64,000 nt of DNA, from assembly GCA_964652825.1 (NCBI GenBank), contig CAZZCU010000011.1, positions 17,090 through 81,089 of the forward strand. Reading direction: 5' to 3'. The position numbers and the translations under genes are program-made. Shown here in pieces: positions 34,537 through 42,507 of the stretch. Source of the DNA: CAZZCU01 sp964652825. GTDB lineage: Bacteria > Bdellovibrionota_B > Oligoflexia > Oligoflexales > CAZZCU01. Position 1 is the stretch's first letter; the number at the start of each line of letters is the position of its first letter. A model generated the notes under the pieces. That model did no database searches and was not told where the DNA came from. It saw nothing but the letters and a program-made list of their open reading frames with translations.

Positions 34537-36326
34537 GTAGCAGCTCGCAACATCTGGACCTGCACGAAGATCGCGTGGTCGCGAAATCCGGTTTTGCAGC
34601 GATGTTTGAACTAAGCCGTTATGGTCGCGGTTTAAGCTGGCGTTTCAGTGGCGCGGTGTTTTTGGTGTTCTTGAGTTCGGTGATGGTCATGATCTCGGCA
34701 AATCTGCTCGGGCGTCTGGCCGAAGGCATCATGGCGCGGTCGCAAGCGCAATTGATCTGGACATTGGCGGCGGCGATCATGGCCTGTGAATTAAGTGCCG
34801 TGGTGGTTCGGTATTACGGGCGCCTCAGCTTGTTTTATCTGACCAATCAGGTGTCTTTGAATTTACGTCGTCAGTTGTTTCAGAAGTTAAATCGCCTGCC
34901 GATCGCCTATTACGACACGCAACCACTGGGACGCACGATCACGCGTTTGACCAGCGATGTCGAAGGTATCGAGGTGTTTTTTAACGGCACGCTCGCCGCG
35001 TTGTTGATGGCGTCCATCAATATCGGTGTGGTGTTTATCAGCATGTTGCTGACCGATTTTCAATTTGGGTCGATGGTGGCGTTAACAGCGTTGCCGGCGA
35101 TTATTTTTACTTTGGGGACGCGTGGTCCTGTGCGGCAATGGCTGCGTTTGAGTAAACAGCGTAATGCTTTTGCGAATAGCAAGTTGGCTGAATTTTTAAG
35201 CGGCATGCCGGTGATCAAAGTTTTTGCTTTGGAAAATTGGACGTTCCGGCGCTTTCAGGAAGCATTGAACCAACACCTGTACGCGCAATTGAAAGTGATG
35301 GGCTGGAACTCACTGATTCGTCCAACGTGCGTGTTCTTATGCGCGGTGCCGACGGTTTTTATCTTGTGGCGTGGCGGCGTGCAAGTGGTCGAGGGAACGC
35401 TGGCGATTGGTTTATTTGTCGCTTTTGTGCGGTATAGCGAACGATTTTTGCAGCCGATCATGGTGGTCACGCAGGAGATTCAAGTTGTACAAGAGGCGCT
35501 GTCGGCGAGCGAACGCGTGCAGCAAATGCTGACCGAGCCGGAAGAAGTGGATGTCTTCGGTGAGGATGGTACTTATGACGAACGTCTGAAGGGTGACGTA
35601 CGTTTTGGCAATGTGTGGTTGAGTTATCGCGCTGATGACTTTGTGCTCAAAGGCGTAAGTTTTCAGGTGACTCAGGGAATGAAGGTCGCGTTCGTCGGAC
35701 CAACTGGTTCTGGCAAAACCTCGACTTTGAGTTTGATGCCGCGGCTGTATCCGTTTCAGGCTGGCGAGATCAGTATCGATGGCCAAAGTATTGTCGATTG
35801 GAAGCGGGCGGCATTGCGTCAGCAAATCGGTTTGGTCAGCCAGGATGTGGTGATTTTTCGGGGAACATTGCGAGCAAATTTGCTAGCGGCAGTCAACGAT
35901 CACGTTGAAGCCGCTGAGCGAGTGCAGGCCGCCTGCGAGGCGACTGGTTTGGCGCGTATCATGCGGCGTTTTCCCGAAGGGCTGGATACTGTGTTGATCG
36001 ATGGCGGCGAAAATCTCAGTCAGGGCGAACGTCAACTCGTGGCATTCACGCGCATGCTGCTCAAGAATCCAGCGATCCTGCTGCTCGATGAGGCGACGGC
36101 AAACATCGACGAGGAGTGCGAACAGTTGATTCAGGATGCTATTACGCGTCTCATGCAGCGCCGTACTTGTTTTATCATTGCGCATCGCTTGAGCACGATC
36201 ATTCAATGTGATTTGATCCTCGTGTTCGAGGATGGCAGGATTGTGGAGCGTGGCACGCACGCCGAGCTGATGCAGCAGGGCGGACTTTACTATCGTCTGG
36301 CCTCGACGCAGGCTCTATCGCATTAG
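34533..36326 (+). CDS. ABC exporter half-transporter, canonical-Glu subunit (pair 2)
   Basis: The 597-residue partner has the exporter fold and an ATPase with Walker A GPTGSGKTS, signature LSQGERQ, Walker B ILLLDEATANID with the catalytic Glu, and switch His in IAHRLS. The nonstandard signature together with the full Walker B is the complement of the preceding subunit. Same arrangement as the 7385-9172 gene but with gene order reversed relative to function: here the Asp subunit is still first. Its 3' end overlaps the convergent folK by 12 nt. Confidence 0.88.
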   Translation: MSSSSQHLDLHEDRVVAKSGFAAMFELSRYGRGLSWRFSGAVFLVFLSSVMVMISANLLGRLAEGIMARSQAQLIWTLAAAIMACELSAVVVRYYGRLSLFYLTNQVSLNLRRQLFQKLNRLPIAYYDTQPLGRTITRLTSDVEGIEVFFNGTLAALLMASINIGVVFISMLLTDFQFGSMVALTALPAIIFTLGTRGPVRQWLRLSKQRNAFANSKLAEFLSGMPVIKVFALENWTFRRFQEALNQHLYAQLKVMGWNSLIRPTCVFLCAVPTVFILWRGGVQVVEGTLAIGLFVAFVRYSERFLQPIMVVTQEIQVVQEALSASERVQQMLTEPEEVDVFGEDGTYDERLKGDVRFGNVWLSYRADDFVLKGVSFQVTQGMKVAFVGPTGSGKTSTLSLMPRLYPFQAGEISIDGQSIVDWKRAALRQQIGLVSQDVVIFRGTLRANLLAAVNDHVEAAERVQAACEATGLARIMRRFPEGLDTVLIDGGENLSQGERQLVAFTRMLLKNPAILLLDEATANIDEECEQLIQDAITRLMQRRTCFIIAHRLSTIIQCDLILVFEDGRIVERGTHAELMQQGGLYYRLASTQALSH

Positions 36327-36827
36327 GAACGCATGGATTTCTAACGTGTAGCCGGCGTCTTCCTGCAACTGGCGCAAGGTTTTGCGTTTACCCGGAAATT
36401 TCCAGTCTGGAGCGATTTCGGCACACGGTACCAGAACAAAATCGCGTTCCAACAGGCGCGGATGGGGAATCGTCAACTCGGTTGTGGTCATGGTCAATGA
36501 CTCGCCGGTGGCGTTTTGCCAGAGCGCGATATCGATATCAATCGTGCGATTACCCCAATGTACGCGCCGCTCGCGTCCCAAAAGTTGTTCGATCCGCAAA
36601 AGCTCTCGCATACACACAACGGGTTCGAGATCAGTTGCCAGAATCAGTGCGGCGTTGAGAAAACTCTGATCAGCGGCGCCGATCGGTTCGGTTGCATAAA
36701 GCGCGGAGATTTTGACGACGTTGCCGCAATGCTCGCCGAGTTTTTGCACGGCCTGCGTCAGATACTGTTCACGATCGCCAAGATTGGCGCCTAATGCCAA
36801 CAACACTTGTGAGCTTAGCGACGCCAT
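36315..36827 (-). CDS. folK: HPPK, 2-amino-4-hydroxy-6-hydroxymethyldihydropteridine diphosphokinase
   Basis: FolK transfers pyrophosphate from ATP to hydroxymethyldihydropterin in folate synthesis. The 170 residues carry LALGANLGDRE at the N-terminus, the pterin site LYATEPIG..DQSFLNAA, the signature RRVHWGNRTIDIDI and HPRLLERDFVLVPCAEI. ATG 36827 overlaps the upstream stop by one base (TAATG); a longer in-frame start lies inside that gene. It is the last gene of a three-gene run after a YeeE/YedE pair. Confidence 0.92.
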   Translation of the reverse strand: MASLSSQVLLALGANLGDREQYLTQAVQKLGEHCGNVVKISALYATEPIGAADQSFLNAALILATDLEPVVCMRELLRIEQLLGRERRVHWGNRTIDIDIALWQNATGESLTMTTTELTIPHPRLLERDFVLVPCAEIAPDWKFPGKRKTLRQLQEDAGYTLEIHAFLMR

Positions 36828-37228
36828 TATTTGCGCGCCAACATGATGCCGGCGGTCATCGCTACTACAAATAACAACGCGCCGGAAATACCGCCGCCGA
36901 GTGCGACAAAAGCTGGACCCGGACAAAAGCCGGCGATGCCCCAGCCGATGCCAAACAGGGTTGCTCCCAGTAGGAGGCGACGATCGATATTTTGTTTTTG
37001 CGGTAGATCAAAGGTCGCGGTCAGTAACGGCCGATGGCGCCGACTGATCCATTTATAACTGCTCGCGTACACTCCGATCGCGCCGATCATGACGAACATC
37101 AGGCTTGGGTCCCAGGTGCCAGCGATGTCGAGGAAGTTGAGAACCTTGCTTGGCTTGGTCATACCGGCCACGCCGAGACCGAGTGCAAACAGTATCCCGA
37201 CAAAGAAGGCCGCGAGTAAACTATTCAT
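36827..37228 (-). CDS. YeeE/YedE-type membrane half-subunit with GFCPGPA motif
   Basis: The 133-residue protein has four hydrophobic segments and motifs GVAGMTKPSKVLNFLDI and GWGIAGFCPGPAFVALG, characteristic of the second half of YeeE/YedE (PmpB-like) thiosulfate/sulfur transporters. ATG 37228 follows GAGGA and overlaps the partner's stop (ATGA); a longer in-frame start lies upstream within that gene. It probably combines with the next protein to form one channel. The Cys in FCPGP may pass sulfur species. Confidence 0.88.
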   Translation of the reverse strand: MNSLLAAFFVGILFALGLGVAGMTKPSKVLNFLDIAGTWDPSLMFVMIGAIGVYASSYKWISRRHRPLLTATFDLPQKQNIDRRLLLGATLFGIGWGIAGFCPGPAFVALGGGISGALLFVVAMTAGIMLARK

Positions 37229-37668
37229 GACATCCTCGATAAAAGATGGCGAATGACAAAAACTGTAAACATACCCAAAGCCATAAACGTCCCCGTCGCA
37301 ACCAGGGAGCGCGGCGATAGGCGACTGATGCCACAAATCCCGTGGCCGCTGGTGCAGCCGCTGCTGATCGCCGTACCCAAGCCGACCAATAAGCCGGCGC
37401 TGACCAACCAAAACGGTTGGCGCACGGGCAATGGCACATCAAAAACCTCGGGAAACCACAACCGCAGAATAAAACCGCCGCACATCATGCCGAGGACCAT
37501 GGCGGCGCGCCAAGGGACTTCGGTGCGGTTGCTAGGCTTGATTAATCCGCCATAAATGCCACTGATGCCCAGAATCCGCCCGTTCAGATACAGTAACAAC
37601 GCTCCTGCCGTGCCGATGAGAAGGCCGCCCAGCAGGGGCGGCAGAGGCTGAAAAGGTAAAATCGTCAT
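37225..37668 (-). CDS. YeeE/YedE-type membrane half-subunit with SGCTSGHGICG motif
   Basis: The 147-residue partner contains GTAISSGCTSGHGICGISRLS, the hallmark Cys-bearing loop of YeeE/YedE (PmpA-like) proteins, and about four helices. E. coli YeeE, one chain, imports thiosulfate via such Cys residues; here it is split into two halves. CGGAG precedes ATG 37668. Followed immediately by the other half and by folK; divergent from folB. Confidence 0.9.
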   Translation of the reverse strand: MTILPFQPLPPLLGGLLIGTAGALLLYLNGRILGISGIYGGLIKPSNRTEVPWRAAMVLGMMCGGFILRLWFPEVFDVPLPVRQPFWLVSAGLLVGLGTAISSGCTSGHGICGISRLSPRSLVATGTFMALGMFTVFVIRHLLSRMS

Positions 37669-37757
37669 AAAAAGCTCCGGTTTTAGCTGAGTTGATTTTT
37701 ATAGGTTAATCAGTATGTTGTCGCAAGCGGCGTTTATGCCGGCTAGGATGAGCGGCG

Positions 37758-38126
37758 ATGTATACGATTGAAGTTTTACAGTATCCAGTAGTTATGCGTT
37801 TAGGGTTTTTCCCGGATGAACGACGCGTTGTTCAGGAAGTCTATATCAGTTTGCGCGTGCACCTCGACGCGAAGATTCAACCTGGCCTACATGATGATCT
37901 GGATTTAACGCTTGATTACGGGCGGGTCATGCGTTTGCTGGATGAATTGTTGACCGACAAAGAAGTCAAGCTGGTAGAAACAGTGGTGGAGTTGGTGGGT
38001 AATGCGGTGCTGACGGCATTTCCTGCGATTGTCGCCGTCGACGTGAGTGTCGAAAAACGCACGTTGCCAAAGTTTATCGCCAAGGGTGCGCATGTGCGAG
38101 TTAGTCGCAGTTTTGACAAAGCCTAA
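37758..38126 (+). CDS. folB: Dihydroneopterin aldolase
   Basis: FolB converts dihydroneopterin to hydroxymethyldihydropterin and glycolaldehyde, the step just before FolK. The 122-residue product has LGFFPDERRVVQEVYISL, with the conserved Glu, TLDYGRVM, KLVETVVELVG and the catalytic Lys in VEKRTLP near residue 100. It lies close to folK but on the opposite strand. The next gene starts 17 bases downstream. Confidence 0.9.
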   Translation: MYTIEVLQYPVVMRLGFFPDERRVVQEVYISLRVHLDAKIQPGLHDDLDLTLDYGRVMRLLDELLTDKEVKLVETVVELVGNAVLTAFPAIVAVDVSVEKRTLPKFIAKGAHVRVSRSFDKA

Positions 38127-38143
38127 GGATAGGTAAATATAAC

Positions 38144-40687
38144 ATGCATAGCATTGATCATATTCAGGTGCGGGGCGCTTGCGAACATAATCTAAAAGAT
38201 ATCAGTGTTAGTATCGAGCGGGGGAAGATGACGGTCATTACGGGCGTCAGTGGCTCGGGCAAAAGCTCCTTGGCTTTTGATACGATCCTCGCGGAAGCTC
38301 AGCGCCGATTTTTTTACACTTTGTCGCATTATTCACGACAGTTTCTTGATCTTGGTTCGCGGCCGGCCGTGCAGTTCATGGCTGGCTTATCGCCGGCGAT
38401 CGCTCTGGCGCAAAACGAAACGCAGCCGTCGCGACGAGCCACGGTCGGCACGCTTACGGATATCAGTGAATTGCTGGCGGTGATGTTCGCGCAGTTTGGA
38501 ACACAGCATTGTCCCGAGCACGATCTGATAACCGGTGCATTGTCGATCGGTGAGATCGTCGAGACGATTTTTGCCAATTTTGCCGGTGAAACAGTGTTGA
38601 TTTGCGCGCCGATTGCGGAAAAGAAAAAGGGTAATTTTGCAACGCGTCTGGAAAAGATCGCGGCGCGTGGTTTTATGCGTGCGATCATTGATGATAAGCT
38701 GCGTAATCTTCAGCCGGTGCCGCAGCTTATAAAAGAAGAAAAACACACGATTAAAGTCATCGTCGATCAGCTCACGGTTACGCCGAAAAGCCGTGATCGC
38801 TTGCGACGCAGTCTCGAAGCCGCGCTGGTCGAGGCTGATGGTTTTGGTGAGTTGGTGCCACTGGATAAAGATGCCAAGCCAAAGTTGGCAGCAGCGCAGC
38901 GATTCTCGACCAAAGCCGGTTGCCGTGTTTGCGGTTACAGCTGGCCGAAGTTGGATTCACGTTATTTCTCCGCCAATTCGCTCGGTAAGTGTCTGGACTG
39001 TGATGGCTACGGTCATCGCGAGATCGACGCTGCGGAATTTCCCGATGACTATCTGGTCGAAGATGATCTCGATCATGCCGAGTGTACCTGTTCGGCTTGC
39101 AACGGCACGGGCTTGTCCACCAATCTGCGGGCGATTCGTCTTCAGGATAAATCGATCATCGATTTGCAGGCGTCGTCGTTGGCAAGTGTGCATGAATTTT
39201 TGCAGGCGACGGCGGGGTTGGAGCCTTATGCCGCCAATGGTGCTTTTCAGCGGGTCTATACTGAGATCAACTCGGCACTGGGACGCATTCTGGAAGTCGG
39301 ACTGAATTATCTGTCGCTGTCCCGGCGCGTGCGCACGTTATCCGGGGGAGAAGCGCAACGTCTGAAGTTGGCAGGTATACTCTCGGAAAGTTTGCGGGGC
39401 GTTTTATATGTGCTTGATGAGCCGAGTCAGGGATTGCATCCGATCGAATTAAAACGTCTGGTGGCGTCGTTGTATCATTTGCGCGACCTGGGCAATACGC
39501 TGGTGATCGTTGATCACGACGAGACGATTATGCGCGCGGCGGATTGGATCATTGATTTGGGTCCCGGAGGCGGCGCGCGCGGTGGCGAATTAATGGCGCG
39601 CTTTGCGCCGCAGCAAGCCAAGGCGTTCAGCAAACAATCGGTTACCGCAGCGTTTCTGGCGCGTCCATCGGTCATGACGACGAAAGCCTCCACCAAAAAG
39701 GTGGCGCAGGCGCCGCGCGGTTATATTACCATTCACGATGCCTCACTTTATAATCTCCAGATCGAGCGCGTGCGTTTTCCCGTTGGTCAGATGTCGATTG
39801 TCAGCGGTGTTTCCGGCGCGGGTAAAACCAGTCTTGCCCGCTCGGTGCTGTATGAGAATATTCAGGATTTATTTGAGCTGGAAGCCAACGGTCGCGCGCA
39901 GCGGTTTCGTTATCGCGGTTGTAGCAAGATCACCGGTATCGACGAGTTGGAAATGGTGTGGCTGGTCGATCGGCGACCGGTGGCCAAAAGCAGCGTCAGT
40001 ATGCCGGCGTCGTATCTGGATATTTTTAGTGACATTCGCACGTTGTTTGCCGAGCTGCCTGAAGCACAGGTCGCGGGACTGACACAGCGCAGTTTCTCGT
40101 TGCAGGTGGAAGGCGGTCGTTGCGATGAGTGCAAAGGCCGCGGCGAGATTAATTTGCAGATGCGATTTCTTGCCGACGCGCGCGTTCGTTGTTCCCGTTG
40201 TAAGGGTAAGCGCTATCGGCCGGAGGTTCTGGAGGTGCGCTTTGGCGGTTTGAATCTCGCCGAGATTTTGAATCTGACTCTGGACGAGGCGATGGAACAT
40301 TTTAAGACGTTCAAGCGTATCCAGAAACATTTGCAGCCCGCTATTGATTTGGGCCTCGGTTATTTGAAGCTTGGACAACCGAGCGCCAGTTTATCAGGCG
40401 GCGAAGCACAGCGCTTGAAACTGGTCCCGTTGCTGGCGAAAAAACACGGTGCCGGCAGTTTGTTAGTCATTGACGAACCAACCACCGGTTTGCATTTTGA
40501 GGATGTGCTACGTTTGACCAAATGCTTGCGTCAACTTGTCGACGATGGCGCAACGGTCGTGGTTATCGAGCATAATGTCGACGTTATCGCACGATCAGAT
40601 TGGGTTGTTGAGCTTGGTCCAGGCGCGGCAGCGCAGGGCGGACGAGTTGTCTACGAGGGTTTGCCAAGACAAGCCGTCGTTTCCTGA
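38144..40687 (+). CDS. UvrA-family ABC ATPase (paralogue-type)
   Basis: The 847-residue protein carries two ABC modules: Walker A GVSGSGKSS near residue 35 and GVSGAGKTS near 560; signatures LSGGEAQRLK in both halves; Walker B VLDEPSQGLHP and VIDEPTTGLHF. Zinc modules are seen at CRVCGYSW...CLDCDGYG and at CDECKGRG...CSRCKGKRY. A region matching the UvrB-binding domain lies near 130-245 (KKKGNFATRLEKIAARGF). It is about 90 residues shorter than standard UvrA (940), so it resembles UvrA2-type paralogues linked with drug or damage tolerance. No uvrB is in the window. Its last codons form a perfect hairpin. Confidence 0.85.
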   Translation: MHSIDHIQVRGACEHNLKDISVSIERGKMTVITGVSGSGKSSLAFDTILAEAQRRFFYTLSHYSRQFLDLGSRPAVQFMAGLSPAIALAQNETQPSRRATVGTLTDISELLAVMFAQFGTQHCPEHDLITGALSIGEIVETIFANFAGETVLICAPIAEKKKGNFATRLEKIAARGFMRAIIDDKLRNLQPVPQLIKEEKHTIKVIVDQLTVTPKSRDRLRRSLEAALVEADGFGELVPLDKDAKPKLAAAQRFSTKAGCRVCGYSWPKLDSRYFSANSLGKCLDCDGYGHREIDAAEFPDDYLVEDDLDHAECTCSACNGTGLSTNLRAIRLQDKSIIDLQASSLASVHEFLQATAGLEPYAANGAFQRVYTEINSALGRILEVGLNYLSLSRRVRTLSGGEAQRLKLAGILSESLRGVLYVLDEPSQGLHPIELKRLVASLYHLRDLGNTLVIVDHDETIMRAADWIIDLGPGGGARGGELMARFAPQQAKAFSKQSVTAAFLARPSVMTTKASTKKVAQAPRGYITIHDASLYNLQIERVRFPVGQMSIVSGVSGAGKTSLARSVLYENIQDLFELEANGRAQRFRYRGCSKITGIDELEMVWLVDRRPVAKSSVSMPASYLDIFSDIRTLFAELPEAQVAGLTQRSFSLQVEGGRCDECKGRGEINLQMRFLADARVRCSRCKGKRYRPEVLEVRFGGLNLAEILNLTLDEAMEHFKTFKRIQKHLQPAIDLGLGYLKLGQPSASLSGGEAQRLKLVPLLAKKHGAGSLLVIDEPTTGLHFEDVLRLTKCLRQLVDDGATVVVIEHNVDVIARSDWVVELGPGAAAQGGRVVYEGLPRQAVVS

Positions 40688-40697
40688 CGGCTTGTCT
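40667..40697. terminator. 12-bp perfect hairpin over the end of the UvrA-like gene
   Basis: AGACAAGCCGTC and GACGGCTTGTCT pair perfectly around GTTTCCT. The stop codon TGA (40685-40687) is partly in the loop and right arm. No T-run follows on either strand. It lies between convergent genes, so it likely ends both transcripts or blocks read-through. Confidence 0.65.
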
Positions 40698-40707
40698 CAA
40701 CTCAGAT

Positions 40708-41082
40708 TTAGGACAAATGTTTCTTCAGTGCTTTGGCGATATCAAACATCGACACTTGCGCGGCGCCAAAAACAGCGCGGAGCTTTTCGTCGGCGTTGAT
40801 CATGCGCCGGTTCATGCGATCCTGCAGCTTGTTTCTTTTGATGTAAGCCCAAAGTTTTTTAACGGCTTCCGTACGCGGCAGCGCCTTGTCACCAACAATG
40901 CTGGCGAGCTTTGCGGACGGGGATAACGGCTTCATAAAAGCAGCATTGGGTTTACGTTTTGATTTAGCTTTTTTGGGCTTTGCCGCTTTCTTCTTGGTGG
41001 CGCGTTTCGTTGCCTTTTTCGCGGTGGCTTTTTTCTTCGTTGCTTTCTTGGTCGCTTTTTTTGCCTTTTTCTTCGTGGCCAT
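40708..41082 (-). CDS. SWIB/MDM2-domain protein with Lys/Ala-rich tail
   Basis: The 124-residue protein has an N-terminal Lys/Ala/Thr repeat tail (ATKKKAKKATKKA type, about 50 residues) and a C-terminal SWIB domain: KPLSPSAKLASIVGDKALPRTEAVKKLWAYIKRNKL...RRMINADEKLRAVFG. SWIB/MDM2 folds occur in eukaryotic chromatin remodellers and in chlamydial and some deltaproteobacterial histone-like proteins. ATG 41082 follows GAGGAG; a GTG two codons upstream overlaps that site. It probably coats or condenses DNA through the tail, with the SWIB part binding a partner. Shares its tail type with two other genes here. Confidence 0.86.
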   Translation of the reverse strand: MATKKKAKKATKKATKKKATAKKATKRATKKKAAKPKKAKSKRKPNAAFMKPLSPSAKLASIVGDKALPRTEAVKKLWAYIKRNKLQDRMNRRMINADEKLRAVFGAAQVSMFDIAKALKKHLS

Positions 41083-41290
41083 GTGCACTCCTCTGTGGCG
41101 TCAAATTCAAACCATTCAATCATCATACAACCCCTAAAAAACCAGTGCAATACAGCCGGCGTTAAATCGTCCGTCGAGTAACTGTCAAAAGTCTAGACAC
41201 TCGCCGGTGGTCTTGCCCGGCCTAGGGTAGGGAAACCGCTTTACTTTTATCAACCGGAGGTTGGCCCATGACTTGCTCTTATAGAATGAG

Positions 41291-41310
41291 GCGGTTATAG
41301 CCGCTTTTTT
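41291..41310 (+). terminator. Small hairpin plus T6 in the leader of the 41322 gene
   Basis: GCGG and CCGC flank TTATAG, with one extra G-T and one T-A pair, and are followed by TTTTTT and then the gene's GGGGA ribosome site. It resembles a weak attenuator. A TAGAAT hexamer at 41283, if it is the -10, would place the transcript start inside the stem, so the two readings exclude each other. Confidence 0.35.
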
Positions 41311-41321
41311 GGGGATACGTT

Positions 41322-41972
41322 ATGACCATGGTTTTCGAGCATAATAAGCGGAATTTTCGCCGTTTGGGTGCAACCCTCGCGGTGTTGTTCGGCCTGGTAT
41401 TGGCGGTCTCGGATTTCCACTTTGAACGCCAGGAAGTTGCTCAAACCACTTGGGCGGATTTTCCGGTTACACCACCCGATTCCATCCCAAAGCCAAGCCA
41501 GGAAAGTATCGAACTTGCCATGACCATGTTCGGTATCAAGGTTCCCGTAAGTGCCAGTCGCCCCGTCTATGATCCGCTGGTGCGTGATCGTGGTTTGACG
41601 ATTCGTCGCGGCTGGTTCAGTCAGGCAACGGTGGTCATCGGCCCGTCGGCGTTTTCCAGCTGGGCATTATTGGGCTCGACTTTGGCGCATGAACTGGAAG
41701 TTCATTGCACACAGAATTTCATGATGATTTCGTTGATGGATAAGCTGGGAATGGATGGCACAGGAACCGCGGAGCGCGAGGCCTACTTACACGAATTACG
41801 TTTCGCGCAGCGTTTTCAGATGGATCAATATGATTATCGTTTGATCACGGAAACGATGGAGTATTATTACCCCGAAACTCGCAAAAACACGCAAATGACG
41901 CCAAAACTGATGACGCAATCTTTTGGTCGTTGGCTGGCGCGTAAGCTGATCAATCCCGCGTCCAGCAATTAA
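41322..41972 (+). CDS. Membrane-anchored protein with HExxxH-type putative metal site
   Basis: The 216-residue protein begins with a basic stretch and one hydrophobic helix (about 14-31), either an uncleaved anchor or signal peptide. The middle holds LAHELEVHC (H123, E124, H128) and 23 residues later TAEREAYLHEL. The first motif is HExxxH, not the classic HExxH, yet the following EREA is typical of a third-ligand segment in zincins. A divergent metalloprotease or structural metalloprotein is possible. GGGGA precedes ATG 41322. A small hairpin plus six T residues lies in its leader. The next gene converges 11 bases away. Confidence 0.6.
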   Translation: MTMVFEHNKRNFRRLGATLAVLFGLVLAVSDFHFERQEVAQTTWADFPVTPPDSIPKPSQESIELAMTMFGIKVPVSASRPVYDPLVRDRGLTIRRGWFSQATVVIGPSAFSSWALLGSTLAHELEVHCTQNFMMISLMDKLGMDGTGTAEREAYLHELRFAQRFQMDQYDYRLITETMEYYYPETRKNTQMTPKLMTQSFGRWLARKLINPASSN

Positions 41973-41982
41973 CTTCCATTCG

Positions 41983-42507
41983 TCAGCGATAATTACTTTT
42001 ATATTCCAGATAGTGCTCAACCGAACTCTTGATGCCATCGAGTTCCTGCTCGGTCAGCGGGCGGGCGGCGACTGCCGGCGAGCCTTTGATCAGATGGCCG
42101 GACGGGTATTTCTTGCCAGGTGTGACCAGGGCACCGGCGGCGACAAACGAGTTCTCCGGGATCACCGCGCCATCGAGAATAACAGCGCCCATGCCGATCA
42201 GCGAGTTATCGCCAATCGTGCAGGCGTGAATAACGGCGCTATGGCCGATGGTGACATTGGCGCCGATATGCGTCGGACCGGTTGTGTGCGTGACGTGGAT
42301 TACGGTATTGTCTTGCACGTTGGTACGGGCGCCGATGCGGATATAATTGCAATCGCCACGTACCACGACGTTGAACCAAAAACTGCAGTCGTCGCCAGCG
42401 ATCAGATCACCGATCAAACGCGCGCCGGCTGCGACCAGGGTGTTTGCCCCAAGCTGAGGGCTTTTACCCTGATAAGAAACAAGGGATGCACCATCCATGA
42501 CTAACAT
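41983..42507 (-). CDS. Gamma-class carbonic anhydrase-like protein
   Basis: A 174-residue left-handed beta-helix protein with hexapeptide turns. The three zinc His of the Cam/YrdA fold appear as H71 (NTVIHV), H89 and H94 (IGHSAVIHAC), with the usual five-residue spacing between the last two. CAGGAG sits five bases before ATG 42507, while longer in-frame starts are implausible. The first 11 bases overlap the divergent rhodanese gene. Many members of this class lack measurable carbonic anhydrase activity, so the enzymatic role is uncertain. Confidence 0.88.
   Translation of the reverse strand: MLVMDGASLVSYQGKSPQLGANTLVAAGARLIGDLIAGDDCSFWFNVVVRGDCNYIRIGARTNVQDNTVIHVTHTTGPTHIGANVTIGHSAVIHACTIGDNSLIGMGAVILDGAVIPENSFVAAGALVTPGKKYPSGHLIKGSPAVAARPLTEQELDGIKSSVEHYLEYKSNYR

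Noticed and set aside
41283..41288. TAGAAT as -10 for the 41322 gene with TTGGCC upstream
   Set aside because: Spacing is about 15 bases and the start would fall within a stable hairpin; not strong enough to call.
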